A DNA stretch of 56,997 nucleotides from the NCBI RefSeq assembly GCF_937924975.1, contig NZ_CALEYG010000048.1, positions 1 to 56,997 of the forward strand, given 5' to 3'. Under the pieces are notes generated by a model that saw nothing but the letters and a program-made list of their open reading frames with translations, was not told where the DNA came from and made no database searches. The position numbers were made by a program, and so were the translations under genes. Shown here in pieces: positions 43,001-51,302 of the stretch. The DNA comes from an uncultured Stomatobaculum sp. (GTDB lineage: Bacteria > Bacillota > Clostridia > Lachnospirales > Lachnospiraceae). The number at the start of each line of letters is the position of its first letter. Within the stretch, counting starts at the first letter, position 1.

Positions 43001-43228
43001 CAGTTCTTCGTTCTTAAAGCCGGCATCGTTCTCCAAGTCCTCGGTGCTGAGCTCCTCCGGCGCATCGGCACTGCCGACCAGGCTCAACTGCTGCTGCGCT
43101 ACCGGAAGTGTTCCCAAATCCCTGCGGTAGGAAACCGCGCTGACAAAGGGCTGCCCGCGAAACACTTCCGCAACCGCATTCACCGCGTCGGTCTGATATT
43201 GCTGAATCTTGAAATTAAATTTCATCAT
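40097..43228 (-). CDS. res: Type III restriction enzyme Res subunit
   Basis: The ATG at 43228 shares one base with the mod stop. About 1043 residues. Helicase part: METGTGKTYVYIKTMFELNR (Walker A), ILDEPQKMG (DEPQ motif II, usual in type III Res), RFIFSHSALREGWDNPNVFQI and KRQEVGRGLRLSVD (motif VI). The C-terminal nuclease of PD-(D/E)xK type is PDWAIVF...FIAETKG at about 990-1015. Together with Mod it cleaves unmodified DNA after ATP-driven movement or diffusion. Key motifs are intact, so it should be active. Confidence 0.93.
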   Translation of the reverse strand: MMKFNFKIQQYQTDAVNAVAEVFRGQPFVSAVSYRRDLGTLPVAQQQLSLVGSADAPEELSTEDLENDAGFKNEELHLTDAQLLENIRAVQRGNGLQESAVLAAAQGRLGLDIEMETGTGKTYVYIKTMFELNRLYGWSKFVVVVPSIAIREGVKKSFEITAEHFMECYGKKARFFVYNSSNLNQLDAFSSNAGLNVMIINTQAFAASLNEDKNVEGRKGDAAARIIFTARDSFGSRKPIDVIAANRPILILDEPQKMGNEKDSVTQKALRNFKPLFSLYYSATHKTNHNAVYALDALDAYNRRLVKKIEVKGFEVKNLPGTNQYLYLEDLVLSAKKPPCARIELEVRHKNGVKRELHLLGQGDNLYYISKEMEQYKGLVISEIDAFAGEVHFTNGLTLKKGNLVGDESKELPRLQIRETIISHLEKERQLFKLGIKTLSLFFIDEVAKYRQYDEAGNEVLGEYGRIFEEEYRALLPQYRTDLDPPYTAYLDAADAASVHRGYFSIDKKGHCVDSALKRGSDLSDDISAYDLILKNKERLLSFEEPTRFIFSHSALREGWDNPNVFQICTLKHSNNTTNKRQEVGRGLRLSVDRSGNRMDWSVLGENVQKINLLTVIASESYAGFVDDLQKETEAELRERPKKATPSYFAGRTVHADGKTTKLSEDQALEIYTYLVQNAYVDSHAGVTEVYRSTAEYAPLPEDLKPFEAEIHRLVHAIYDPSQLASLYTDGNKTKINENPLNERFYKEEFQKLWTAINHKYAYTVDFQSEELIQKAIAHIDRELYVSRLQYTVTAGSQAEKITAEQVKEGSSFFAAKSRTETLRTAPQSTLRYDLIGAVAKGTVLTRRTVAAILQGIDASRFALYRQNPEEFIAKVIRLINEQKATMIVEHIRYDTLEGRYDSDIFTAEAHKVPLDLAFKADKAIQDYVFTDGSAEKSVERRFAEEMDKAEEVKIYAKLPKGFQIPTPVGNYSPDWAIVFREGSVKHVYFIAETKGSMSSLDLRPIEKAKISCAKRLFEKLSNGSVHYEHVDSYKSLHDMISF

Positions 43229-45261
43229 CACAGCACCTTCCGTTCGGTCTCCGGACTGTAGCTCGCAAAGATCTGCTCAAAGTTGGTCGCGACACTGTCC
43301 GACGCCATGGAACTGTCGCGGAGCACCGCATACTGCGGCTTTTGCTTTGCGATTTCCGTGACCACTTCTTCCGTGACCGCACTGTCAAAGCAGGCAAGCA
43401 GGAAGCCCTCTCCCACATCGAAGACCTTCTTCCCCGCAATGTCGCGCTCCGAAATCTTTGAGGAGAGCGGAATGCCCATATCCAGCATGACCTGGAACAA
43501 TAGATCCTCCGCCGTGCGCCCCTCTTTCACATTGTCCACCTGCGAGAAGAGATCCTGCTGCCCGAGCTTCTCCGGCTCGTAGTAGACATCCTCCATATTG
43601 CTGCTGTCAAGGCGCAGGCAGCGGAAACCAAAGTCCTGCCCGACAGCTGCCTCTCCCGCCTCCTCGCGTATCTTTTTGCCCGCGCGGCGGATGCGCTCCT
43701 TGCCGATTTCGCAGATATTATGTGGCGCATGAATTGCATCAAGAAGTGCAATCGCATTTTTCGCTACTTTTTTTGCCTTTTCGGAGCCTCCACTTTCTGT
43801 CGAAATCTGTTCCGGAATTTGTACCAGGATAAATTTTCTGTGCTTTCTTTGCTCCACATTTGCTAGGAATAGTGCATGGGCTGTGCTTGCTGATCCCGAA
43901 AAGAAATCAACAACTATATCCCCATCTTCAGTACCGCAAAACTGTATTATTCTCTGTATAACTTCTTCATCCTTAGGATTTTCAAATACCTTTTCTCCCA
44001 ATAGCGTGGCAAGACGTTTTGATGCTGCCCTTCCGTCTTTGTAGAAAACACTGTAAGGAACACTATATTCTCTGTCCTTTAAATACGACTTTAACGTAGG
44101 TACTGCATTTTCATCTTTTCCAAATGCAACTCGGCCTTGACTGATCCACTCCTGCATGGTCTTTTCATTTGTAAGCCATCCGCGCGATGGTGTTTTAACA
44201 GGTTTTTGGGTAATGGGGTGTAAAACTGTATACTTCGGTCCACCTCCACCAGGCCATGAAATATTATCCGCAAAGAAAATTCCTTTTTCATCGACTCTAT
44301 CATAATGATCGTGATCCTTTGCGGGATGTCCATCTGGCAAGTTTTTATACCAGCGTTTTAATTCCCTCTCAATTAACTCGCAATCAGATCCGAATGTTTT
44401 CTTTAACGCTTCGTATTCCGAATAGATAGCATCAAGGCCTTGTTTCTTCTCCCTCCATAGAATTCTGTTGTCTCGTATATACTGCGCATCCTTGAAATAG
44501 CACAATACATATTCGTGAGAAATAGAAATATACTTAGAGTCATTTTTTCTACCGGCCGACCAAATTAATTCAGAAACAAAATTGCTTTCCCCGAAAATCT
44601 CATCGCAAATCAGCTTTAACGTACTTACTTCATTCTCGTCTATACTAATAAAAATAACTCCATCGTCCCTGAGAAGCCCCTTTGCAAGCTTAAGCCGCGG
44701 ATATATCATATTGAGCCAGTCCGTATGGAAACGACCGTTGCTCTCGGTATTCGTGACCATGCGATTCCCGGCTTCATCGTACTGCCCGCTACCTGCGAGA
44801 TACTCGACTGCGCTCTGCGCAAAGTCATCCTCATAGACAAAATCATTGCCGGTATTGTAGGGCGGATCAATGTATATCATCTTGACCTTACCGAGATAAG
44901 TCTCCTGCAAAAGTTTCAGGACTTCCAGATTGTCGCCCTCAATGTAGAGGTTCTCGCTGTCAAAACCGCCGGGCGTGCCGTCTTTACCGACACTGTCGGT
45001 AATCATCGGGCGGAGGGTGGCGGTAATCGGCGCATTTGCCGCAAGTACGGCCTTCCGCTTGTCCGGCCAGGTGAATTGATAGCGCTCCTCGCGCCCCTCC
45101 ACAATGCTGTCCGAGAGCTCCTGCCGGAGCACATCAAAATCAATGGCGCGCTCTGTCTTTCCGTCGCGCAACACCTCGGTCACCGCGTTCGGAAAAAGCG
45201 CCGCGATGGCGTCAATGTTCGCGGCGACTTTGTCGAGGGAGTGAAGTTTTAGATGGGTCAT
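43228..45261 (-). CDS. mod: Type III DNA methyltransferase Mod subunit (beta-class)
   Basis: GGAGG precedes the ATG; 677 residues. Beta-class order: motif IV IYIDPPYNTGNDFVYEDDF (about residues 130-150), a long central target-recognition region, then the SAM-binding motif VVDFFSGSASTAHALFLA. It methylates adenine on one strand of the recognition site and gives the complex its specificity. The central part (about 43740-44690) is clearly more AT-rich than both ends, which suggests that the recognition region has been exchanged. Confidence 0.93.
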   Translation of the reverse strand: MTHLKLHSLDKVAANIDAIAALFPNAVTEVLRDGKTERAIDFDVLRQELSDSIVEGREERYQFTWPDKRKAVLAANAPITATLRPMITDSVGKDGTPGGFDSENLYIEGDNLEVLKLLQETYLGKVKMIYIDPPYNTGNDFVYEDDFAQSAVEYLAGSGQYDEAGNRMVTNTESNGRFHTDWLNMIYPRLKLAKGLLRDDGVIFISIDENEVSTLKLICDEIFGESNFVSELIWSAGRKNDSKYISISHEYVLCYFKDAQYIRDNRILWREKKQGLDAIYSEYEALKKTFGSDCELIERELKRWYKNLPDGHPAKDHDHYDRVDEKGIFFADNISWPGGGGPKYTVLHPITQKPVKTPSRGWLTNEKTMQEWISQGRVAFGKDENAVPTLKSYLKDREYSVPYSVFYKDGRAASKRLATLLGEKVFENPKDEEVIQRIIQFCGTEDGDIVVDFFSGSASTAHALFLANVEQRKHRKFILVQIPEQISTESGGSEKAKKVAKNAIALLDAIHAPHNICEIGKERIRRAGKKIREEAGEAAVGQDFGFRCLRLDSSNMEDVYYEPEKLGQQDLFSQVDNVKEGRTAEDLLFQVMLDMGIPLSSKISERDIAGKKVFDVGEGFLLACFDSAVTEEVVTEIAKQKPQYAVLRDSSMASDSVATNFEQIFASYSPETERKVL

Positions 45262-45307
45262 GGGGCCTCCTTTGAAATTCTATACTCTATTCCGATGAAG
45301 GATACTA

Positions 45308-46147
45308 TTAGCGATTAAGTGGAATTACTGAGTTCGCAAGACGCTTTTCCTCCCCTATCTCAGTTGTATAGAAGCGTTCATCTATTCCATATAACACCTT
45401 CTTCAAATCATCTTCAGAAGTAATTCTAAGTCTTTGATCGTCTGTAACAAGTTCCGGGCAGTATTCTCGAATATATGAAAGTGATTTTATTTTTTTAGAG
45501 CCATCAATTTTAGATAGTTTGTCTGTTGCTAAAGCTATGCGTTTCCTGCTTGTGATTCCAACATTCGCTACGGAAAACCCTTCTTCGATAGCAAGAAATT
45601 CATTCTGAAGAAACTGCTCAACTTCTTGCTCTGTAGCCTCTCTATATAAATCAGTAATTCTTTTGAATATCCCGTTAATTCTCTCAAGATTTCTGAAATA
45701 TAGCACATCTTCTTCTCTTACGTAAATTGCATCCGGGCATTCATTTAGTACAAATAATCCCACATCATTTGAGTATTGATATCCTTCCCCAAACCAAAGC
45801 ACACCCTTCTTCTTTATAGCCTTTGCTCTTCCAATTCTCTGAAAGAATATGCTGCCCTTGATATCAACAAACAGAAAATCTACCTTATCATACTCTTTTT
45901 TTTGCAATAAAGGAAAGTCTACACTTGAAAAGGAGTTCTTGATTAAATCAATTGCATAAGGCGTTTCAGAAAACCCTTCTAATCGATACCACTCATCCGG
46001 CTGAAGAACACTCTCAGGGCTGTACAGATATGTACTCGGTACTAATACATTCACCTGCTGATATATCTCTTCTTCAACCGAAAGTATCATTCGGTATTTA
46101 TTTACCTTCCCCTTCTCTCGTATCTTTGCAAATATATGCGTCATCAT
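45308..46147 (-). CDS. KwaB-like (DUF4868-like) soluble protein
   Basis: 279 residues, no membrane segment. It starts at ATG 46147 with GGAGGG upstream and overlaps the membrane protein gene by ATGA. The C-terminal third reads RKRIALATDKLSKIDGSKKIKSLSYIREYC, then RLRITSEDDLKKVLYGIDERFYTTEIGEEKRLANS. That layout (RxLA helix, short beta unit, L-DDRYYTSE-like tail) recalls DUF4868 of KwaB, the DNA-associated half of the Kiwa anti-phage pair. The match is from memory of the family pattern and not a search. It is AT-rich compared with the flanking genes. Role as effector or sensor partner of the adjacent membrane protein is inferred. Confidence 0.5.
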   Translation of the reverse strand: MMTHIFAKIREKGKVNKYRMILSVEEEIYQQVNVLVPSTYLYSPESVLQPDEWYRLEGFSETPYAIDLIKNSFSSVDFPLLQKKEYDKVDFLFVDIKGSIFFQRIGRAKAIKKKGVLWFGEGYQYSNDVGLFVLNECPDAIYVREEDVLYFRNLERINGIFKRITDLYREATEQEVEQFLQNEFLAIEEGFSVANVGITSRKRIALATDKLSKIDGSKKIKSLSYIREYCPELVTDDQRLRITSEDDLKKVLYGIDERFYTTEIGEEKRLANSVIPLNR

Positions 46148-46668
46148 GATGCGTCCCTCCTCGTCACCAAATATGTCGAATCATTAATCCGCTTTAAATA
46201 TTCGAAATTTACATCGCTGCAATTTCGAATCACTTTTCCCTTTATAATGGCAAACACTTTAGTCCCGCTATTCGTTTTGATGTGATAATAGTGATATCCA
46301 AACAGCAAGTATACCGGGTTGAAATATTGTGTTTTAAGTAAAAATGTAAACACAAACACAATTCCGAACAAAAAGGACATAGTTGTTCTATCCGGTGCTG
46401 ACAACGCCGCAAAGAAATACCCGAGATATGTCGGAACAAATTCATTATCTGCCAGAGTTATTTCCTCACACTCTCGCAAAGAATATGTTCCAAGCTTTCT
46501 TGCGATACATAGAGAAATCGCTGAAAGAATAATCGGAACTATCAATAATAGAACTCCCACCATCCACGTCGATAGTGCTCCTATGCTCCACTTCTCTTTG
46601 ATCCCATACAAGACAACCATCCAGAATGTTGCGCTAAGTGAAAGCAGCAAATTATATAACAAATTCAA
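46144..46668 (-). CDS. KwaA-like four-helix membrane protein
   Basis: It begins with TTG at 46668 (GAGGTG upstream); 174 residues. About four hydrophobic segments (5-22, 34-56, 77-92, 97-115) are followed by a soluble tail FNPVYLLFGYHYYHIKTNSGTKVFAIIKG...EYLKRINDSTYLVTRRD. Size, topology and immediate coupling to a soluble partner resemble KwaA of Kiwa, a membrane sensor that works with KwaB. I cannot confirm homology without a search. It could also be an unrelated membrane component of the restriction operon. Confidence 0.5.
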   Translation of the reverse strand: MNLLYNLLLSLSATFWMVVLYGIKEKWSIGALSTWMVGVLLLIVPIILSAISLCIARKLGTYSLRECEEITLADNEFVPTYLGYFFAALSAPDRTTMSFLFGIVFVFTFLLKTQYFNPVYLLFGYHYYHIKTNSGTKVFAIIKGKVIRNCSDVNFEYLKRINDSTYLVTRRDAS

Positions 46669-46685
46669 TATACTTCACCTCACTT

Positions 46686-47333
46686 CTAATCAAGTAATAA
46701 TTTCTGTAATGCCTTCCTCTCCTGCACCAATTCAAACTTCTTCTTCGGCTGTTTTTCCTTCCGTATCCTTGCATCCAGAGCTGCAAGCTGTCGCCCCAAC
46801 TTCTCTTGCTGCACTGCGTTCTCTACGCTCTCCCGCAAATCGCTGCCCTGCGCTCCGGTAAGCGCCGCCCCCGCAATTTGCCTCACACAATTTTCATAGA
46901 CCGCATCGATATCCAGGCCACAGAGTTCCAAGCGAAGTTCCGTTTCGCTGCCCCATTCGGTCGCATAGTAGCGGTTCACTTTAAATGCGGCCGTGCCTGC
47001 CTCTGCCGCTTCTTTGTAGCCGATTACGGCTTTGTACTGTTTTTCATATTCCAGCAGAAACAGGAGATGATACGGGAGTTCCCGGTCTATCTGCCGCAGT
47101 ACCCGTTCATCGAGTTCCTGCTCCTTTAGATGTATGAGAAACACTTCGAGTTCTGTGACCTTGGTTCCCGGCTGTAAATTGAGTGTATCCGGAGAGAGCT
47201 TATTGACCCAGCGAATCTCTTTGATTTGTTCCACAAGAGCCCGCTTGACCTCCGGTGAAATCTCTATCTTGTCATAGAACTTCTGCTTGGTGATTTTCAT
47301 GTCCAATTCCGTGGACTTCGGAAGGTTCAGCAC
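46686..47333 (-). CDS. DUF4391 family protein of the defence operon
   Basis: It starts with GTG at 47333 (GAGAGG upstream); 215 residues. LNLPKSTELDMKITKQKFYDKIEISPEVKRALVEQIKEIRWVNKLSPDTLNL is the N-terminal signature of DUF4391. The C-terminal 45 residues form a basic coiled coil. DUF4391 proteins are usually found beside SNF2-type helicases in defence loci, as here (14 bases between genes), but their biochemical role is unknown. Confidence 0.8.
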   Translation of the reverse strand: MLNLPKSTELDMKITKQKFYDKIEISPEVKRALVEQIKEIRWVNKLSPDTLNLQPGTKVTELEVFLIHLKEQELDERVLRQIDRELPYHLLFLLEYEKQYKAVIGYKEAAEAGTAAFKVNRYYATEWGSETELRLELCGLDIDAVYENCVRQIAGAALTGAQGSDLRESVENAVQQEKLGRQLAALDARIRKEKQPKKKFELVQERKALQKLLLD

Positions 47334-47346
47334 ACTCGCACCTCTC

Positions 47347-50300
47347 TCATTGGACTACCAGGAAACAAATCAATTCAAAATCGCCGAGTCCGGAGACCTG
47401 ACTCTTTAAGGCCGTCGTGCCGCCGGGTGTGAAGAGACTGTCGATATCACTCTCTTCCTTAACCTGCAAGATGGAATCAATCGCCTGTCCCAACAGCTTT
47501 GAGACTGCTTTCATATCGCGTCCGTCCTGTGTTTCCCGGTTAAAGCGCGCACAGAGTTCCTGCAGGGGTTCTGTTCTTCCCTTGCAGAGCAGACGCAAAT
47601 CGCCGAGCAACTGCTTTGGGTGCAGGTAGTCACAGACCACGCTACCGTCTGTCCTTAGGTACACCAAATAGAACGGGTGAATCTGATTTCGCCCGTCTAT
47701 GTTCACACTGTCCTGAATGTTTTTGAGCACAAAAATGACACCCGCCGGCAGTTCTTCTGTTGCGGGCACCAGCGCATGGAGTCCGCGCGGCTTTGTCTCG
47801 ATGGCACCGTCGTGTTTCATGTATTCCATCAAGTCCAGACGATATTCATTGAGCCCGAGGTCCATAATCGAGATGCCGTTCGAACTCTCTTCTATGTCCA
47901 CGACTTCTTCTTGCATGCGCCGAAGCTGCGCCTTTCGGTATGCCAGATCTCCTTTTTCCTCGGCATTGATGAGGTCATCGTCTCCGGTCGCCGTCAGTAT
48001 GGTCGCCTTCATGCGACTCTCCACGCGGGCTTTCAGATTAATGTACTCGTCGAGCGATACATCCGGCCAGAAGTTGACCAGCTGAATGCAGGCATTCCGG
48101 CTGCCGATGCGGTCCACGCGCCCAAAGCGCTGGATGATGCGCACCGGGTTCCAGTGGATGTCGTAGTTAATCAGATAGTCGCAGTCCTGCAGGTTTTGTC
48201 CCTCGGAGATACAGTCGGTCGCAATCAGAACATCGATATCCACCTTGCTGTCCGGCATGAGGAGTTCTCTGCCCTTGGAAATCGGAGAAAAGCAGGTGAG
48301 TACATTGTTGAGGGTTGCCGGAAACTGTTTTACCGTGCTCTTTCCGTCTACACTTCCCGTAATGATGGCGGTATCCAGTCCGTAGCGTGTTTTCACAAAG
48401 ACACTGACTTGTTCATAGAGATACTCCGCGGTGTCGGAAAATGCCGAGAAGATGAGTACCTTCTTGTTGCCTTCATTAATCGGGTGTTCTATTTTTTCCG
48501 AGAGCAGGTTAAAGAGCTCCTGCAGCTTGCTGTCGTGTGCGGGCGTAACCGCCGCTATCAGCTGAATGAGCTCATTCAGAATCTCTTGATCTTTTTTGAG
48601 CTCCGCCCGCCAGCTGACCCAGTCCATATCCGCAAGCGAAATGTGTATTTCCTTGCCCACCTGAAAGAGGTCATTGTTTTCATCATCGAGATCAAAGTCG
48701 ATGCCGTTTACCGAATCTGCGACGCTATCGTCTCTGCGCGTACTGTCATAGCGGTCTATTTTCTCAATGGTCGTATCCAGAGTGTCCTTGATTCGTGTCA
48801 AGGTTAAACAAAACGCATGTACCGAGCTCTCGAGACGCTTTAGGAGATTTATGCTCATGAGCCTACAAATGCCCTGCTCGCGCCCGCGCTGCGTGAGATT
48901 CTCTCCCTTATTGTGCGTTAAGTCCCTGTATTTCCCGAGCTTACTGGGGAGAATGTACTTCGACGGCATATAGATGCTTAGGGTAAGCTTCAGGAGTTGC
49001 TCCGCGATTTTCCGGTAGCTGATATCCAGATTCAAATCCGTGAGCCCCGGGCGCACGGAAACGGGCTTTAAGCGCGCAGGGAAGGTTCCGATTTTCGCCG
49101 TGTCGTAGTACTTCTCAATGTGACGCCTGGAGCGCGCTATGGTCACACTATCCAAAAGCTCAAAGAAGTCAAAATCCAGGGCGGAGAGCAGTTTCTCCGT
49201 GCTCCGCTCTTCGGGCTCTTCCTTACTCCAGCTGTTAAAGGCCTTCTGGGCTTGGCGGAAGATGTCGTCAATGCTCTTCTTCGTCTTTAACTTTTGATCG
49301 AGTTGTCCGGCATTGCCCTCGTAGGCAAGCGCAAGTTGATTCTTTAAATCCGAGAAGTTGTTATTGACCGGTGTCGCAGAGAGCATTAAAACCTTGGTCT
49401 TTACGCCCGCGCGTATCACCTTCTCCATGAGTTTTTGATAGCGGTTGTCCTGGGTATTGCTGTGGGTACCGATGCCGTTCCTGAAATTATGGGATTCATC
49501 AATCACGAGCAAGTCGTAATTGCCCCAGTTCAGGCGATCCAGATCCAGCCCGTTTGACTGTCCGCCGCTGCGGGACAGGTCGGTATGAAAGAGCACGTCA
49601 TAGTTCAGGCGATCCGATGCAATCGGATTGTTGACATAATTGTCCTTATAGGTGTTCCAGTTCTCCGAGAGCTTCTTCGGGCAGAGCACCAGCACGGACT
49701 TGTTGCGGCTCTCATAGTACTTGACCACCGCGAGAGCCGTGAAGGTTTTTCCGAGTCCCACGCTGTCTGCCAGAATACAGCCATTGTAGGTCTCAAGTTT
49801 ATTGATGATGGCAAGCACCGCATCGCGCTGAAAGTCATAGAGCAGGCTCCAGATTTTGCTCTGCTTAAATCCGGTCGCCTCGTTCGGCAGCACATCCTCG
49901 GAGATATCGTCCAGAAATTCATGAAACACATGGTAGAGCGTCATAAAATAGATGAACTCCGGCGCATTCTCCTCATAGACGGAGCTGATTCTCTGAATGA
50001 CCGCCTCGGTCACATCCTGCATTCTGCTCCGATTGTTCCAAAGCGACTCAAAGTCCCGGACAAAGGATTTGGTGAGTTCGGTCTCCTGTCCCGCTTCCTC
50101 TTCCATGCGGACTAGGTTCTCAACAAGACGGTTCCCGCGCTCTACTCCCAAATCAACGGTGGTAAATTCCTGAAGGGAGTTATAGGCCGTTGTCGAAAGA
50201 GAGGACTCTATCGTCATAAAACCGGAAATGCCCTCATCCCCCGCATTGGCTTTGAATTTCGCCTTGTTCCGAATCCACGCCGCGCACTCTCTCGCAATGC

Positions 50301-50625
50301 CGCGCTGCGTGAGTTCATTCCGGAGTTTAATCTCGAATTTCGTCCCGTAGAGACCGGACTCTCCGGAAAACTGTGGAATATAAAATTCCTTTCTCTGCTT
50401 CTCTCTGTCTCCCAGCCCTCTCGCGCTGTCATCCACAAAACTCGGCGCAGTGTAGAGAAAGCGGAATTCTTCAACCCCTTCCAGTTCTTTCTGCAAGGCC
50501 TGATAGGCATAGATGGAAAAGCAGGCAGCCGCAATCGAGACCTTGCTCCCCTTGCGTATGGTATCCTTCAAATCATCCAGAAGCTTCTCTGTCGTATTAT
50601 TCAGAACTTTGACCGACGTAGCCAC
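47347..50625 (-). CDS. SNF2/HepA-type helicase with PLD-like N-terminal domain
   Basis: GTG start with GGGGGGAG upstream; 1092 residues. Residues 1-180 resemble a phospholipase D-like fold (SIAAACFSIYAYQALQKELEGVEEFRFLY) without a visible HxK catalytic motif. The motor has ILADSVGLGKTFTALAVV, LLVIDESHNFRNG, LMLSATPVNNN, ATDCISEGQNLQDCDYLINYDIHWNP and IIQRFGRVDRIGS. First gene of the six-gene defence operon. Helicases of this type accompany DUF4391 and type III-like modification genes. ATP-driven DNA translocation is expected. Confidence 0.88.
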   Translation of the reverse strand: MATSVKVLNNTTEKLLDDLKDTIRKGSKVSIAAACFSIYAYQALQKELEGVEEFRFLYTAPSFVDDSARGLGDREKQRKEFYIPQFSGESGLYGTKFEIKLRNELTQRGIARECAAWIRNKAKFKANAGDEGISGFMTIESSLSTTAYNSLQEFTTVDLGVERGNRLVENLVRMEEEAGQETELTKSFVRDFESLWNNRSRMQDVTEAVIQRISSVYEENAPEFIYFMTLYHVFHEFLDDISEDVLPNEATGFKQSKIWSLLYDFQRDAVLAIINKLETYNGCILADSVGLGKTFTALAVVKYYESRNKSVLVLCPKKLSENWNTYKDNYVNNPIASDRLNYDVLFHTDLSRSGGQSNGLDLDRLNWGNYDLLVIDESHNFRNGIGTHSNTQDNRYQKLMEKVIRAGVKTKVLMLSATPVNNNFSDLKNQLALAYEGNAGQLDQKLKTKKSIDDIFRQAQKAFNSWSKEEPEERSTEKLLSALDFDFFELLDSVTIARSRRHIEKYYDTAKIGTFPARLKPVSVRPGLTDLNLDISYRKIAEQLLKLTLSIYMPSKYILPSKLGKYRDLTHNKGENLTQRGREQGICRLMSINLLKRLESSVHAFCLTLTRIKDTLDTTIEKIDRYDSTRRDDSVADSVNGIDFDLDDENNDLFQVGKEIHISLADMDWVSWRAELKKDQEILNELIQLIAAVTPAHDSKLQELFNLLSEKIEHPINEGNKKVLIFSAFSDTAEYLYEQVSVFVKTRYGLDTAIITGSVDGKSTVKQFPATLNNVLTCFSPISKGRELLMPDSKVDIDVLIATDCISEGQNLQDCDYLINYDIHWNPVRIIQRFGRVDRIGSRNACIQLVNFWPDVSLDEYINLKARVESRMKATILTATGDDDLINAEEKGDLAYRKAQLRRMQEEVVDIEESSNGISIMDLGLNEYRLDLMEYMKHDGAIETKPRGLHALVPATEELPAGVIFVLKNIQDSVNIDGRNQIHPFYLVYLRTDGSVVCDYLHPKQLLGDLRLLCKGRTEPLQELCARFNRETQDGRDMKAVSKLLGQAIDSILQVKEESDIDSLFTPGGTTALKSQVSGLGDFELICFLVVQ

Positions 50626-50732
50626 GTTTCCGACTCCCCCCTACAGCATTTTCTCCAAGTCCGGAATTCATTTCTTACGTTTTTCTTACGCATTTTATAC
50701 ATCATAGCACAGCGGAAGGGGGTTTTACAGAC

Positions 50733-50760
50733 AAAAAAGACCATCCGGAGATGGTCTTTT
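50733..50760 (-). terminator. Terminator of the PIN-ImmA operon
   Basis: AAAAAGACCATC pairs with its complement around a 4-base loop; the minus strand continues in TTTTTT. It separates the DUF4411 operon from the defence operon, whose promoter must lie in 50640-50720 (possible -10 TATGAT on the minus strand). Confidence 0.85.
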
Positions 50761-50771
50761 TATTTTTTCAC

Positions 50772-51302
50772 TCATTTGAATTGAAAGTGTAAAGCCCGCA
50801 TCATATCAAAGAGATTACAGCATTTTACCCCGAATTTCTTTGCCTCATCCGGTATCTTGACACGCCCCAGTGTTGATGCTCCAAGAGCTCCGCTTGGGCT
50901 TTCAAAACTCACCAATGTGTAGTCCCTGGCTTTTGCGGTAGCCACCAACCAGGGATCCGCAATGTCATTCTGTGACCATTCATTCAATGCCTTCGCATTG
51001 TAAAGCGGCTGCCCCGTGTGCGTTTTGGCCTGCTGAATATCATTTAAAATTTGCTTATATACATCCAGTATATCTGCTTGTCCGTGTTTCATGCGTTGAG
51101 GTGCCACGCCGGAAAGCCATTGACTCAAGGTATCATCACCCTTGGTAACCTCATCATAAACCACATCCAACAGGACAATGTCCCCGGTTGCCATGGATTG
51201 TTCCAAGAAATCCCAGAAAGACAGTGCCAAATCAAACGGATAGTATGCCTGATACGGTGAGATAAAGGCATTCGTATCAATCAGAAAAATCTCCCGCTTC
51301 AT
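50772..51302 (-). CDS. DUF4411 PIN-like nuclease-fold protein
   Basis: 176 residues. The N-terminus IFLIDTNAFISPYQAYYPFDLALSFWDFL gives the first PIN acidic residue, and NDIADPWLVATAKARDYTLVSFE gives the conserved downstream Asp residues. The C-terminus is KIPDEAKKFGVKCCNLFDMMR, typical of DUF4411. The start overlaps the ImmA/IrrE-XRE gene stop (ATGA). PIN proteins are mostly RNases and toxins; this one is likely the toxin half of a two-gene module. Confidence 0.82.
   Translation of the reverse strand: MKREIFLIDTNAFISPYQAYYPFDLALSFWDFLEQSMATGDIVLLDVVYDEVTKGDDTLSQWLSGVAPQRMKHGQADILDVYKQILNDIQQAKTHTGQPLYNAKALNEWSQNDIADPWLVATAKARDYTLVSFESPSGALGASTLGRVKIPDEAKKFGVKCCNLFDMMRALHFQFK

Noticed and set aside
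47677..48807. A 376-codon open frame on the plus strand
   Set aside because: It is fully antisense to the helicase gene, has no ribosome binding site and no recognisable domain; long antisense frames are common in this GC-rich sequence.
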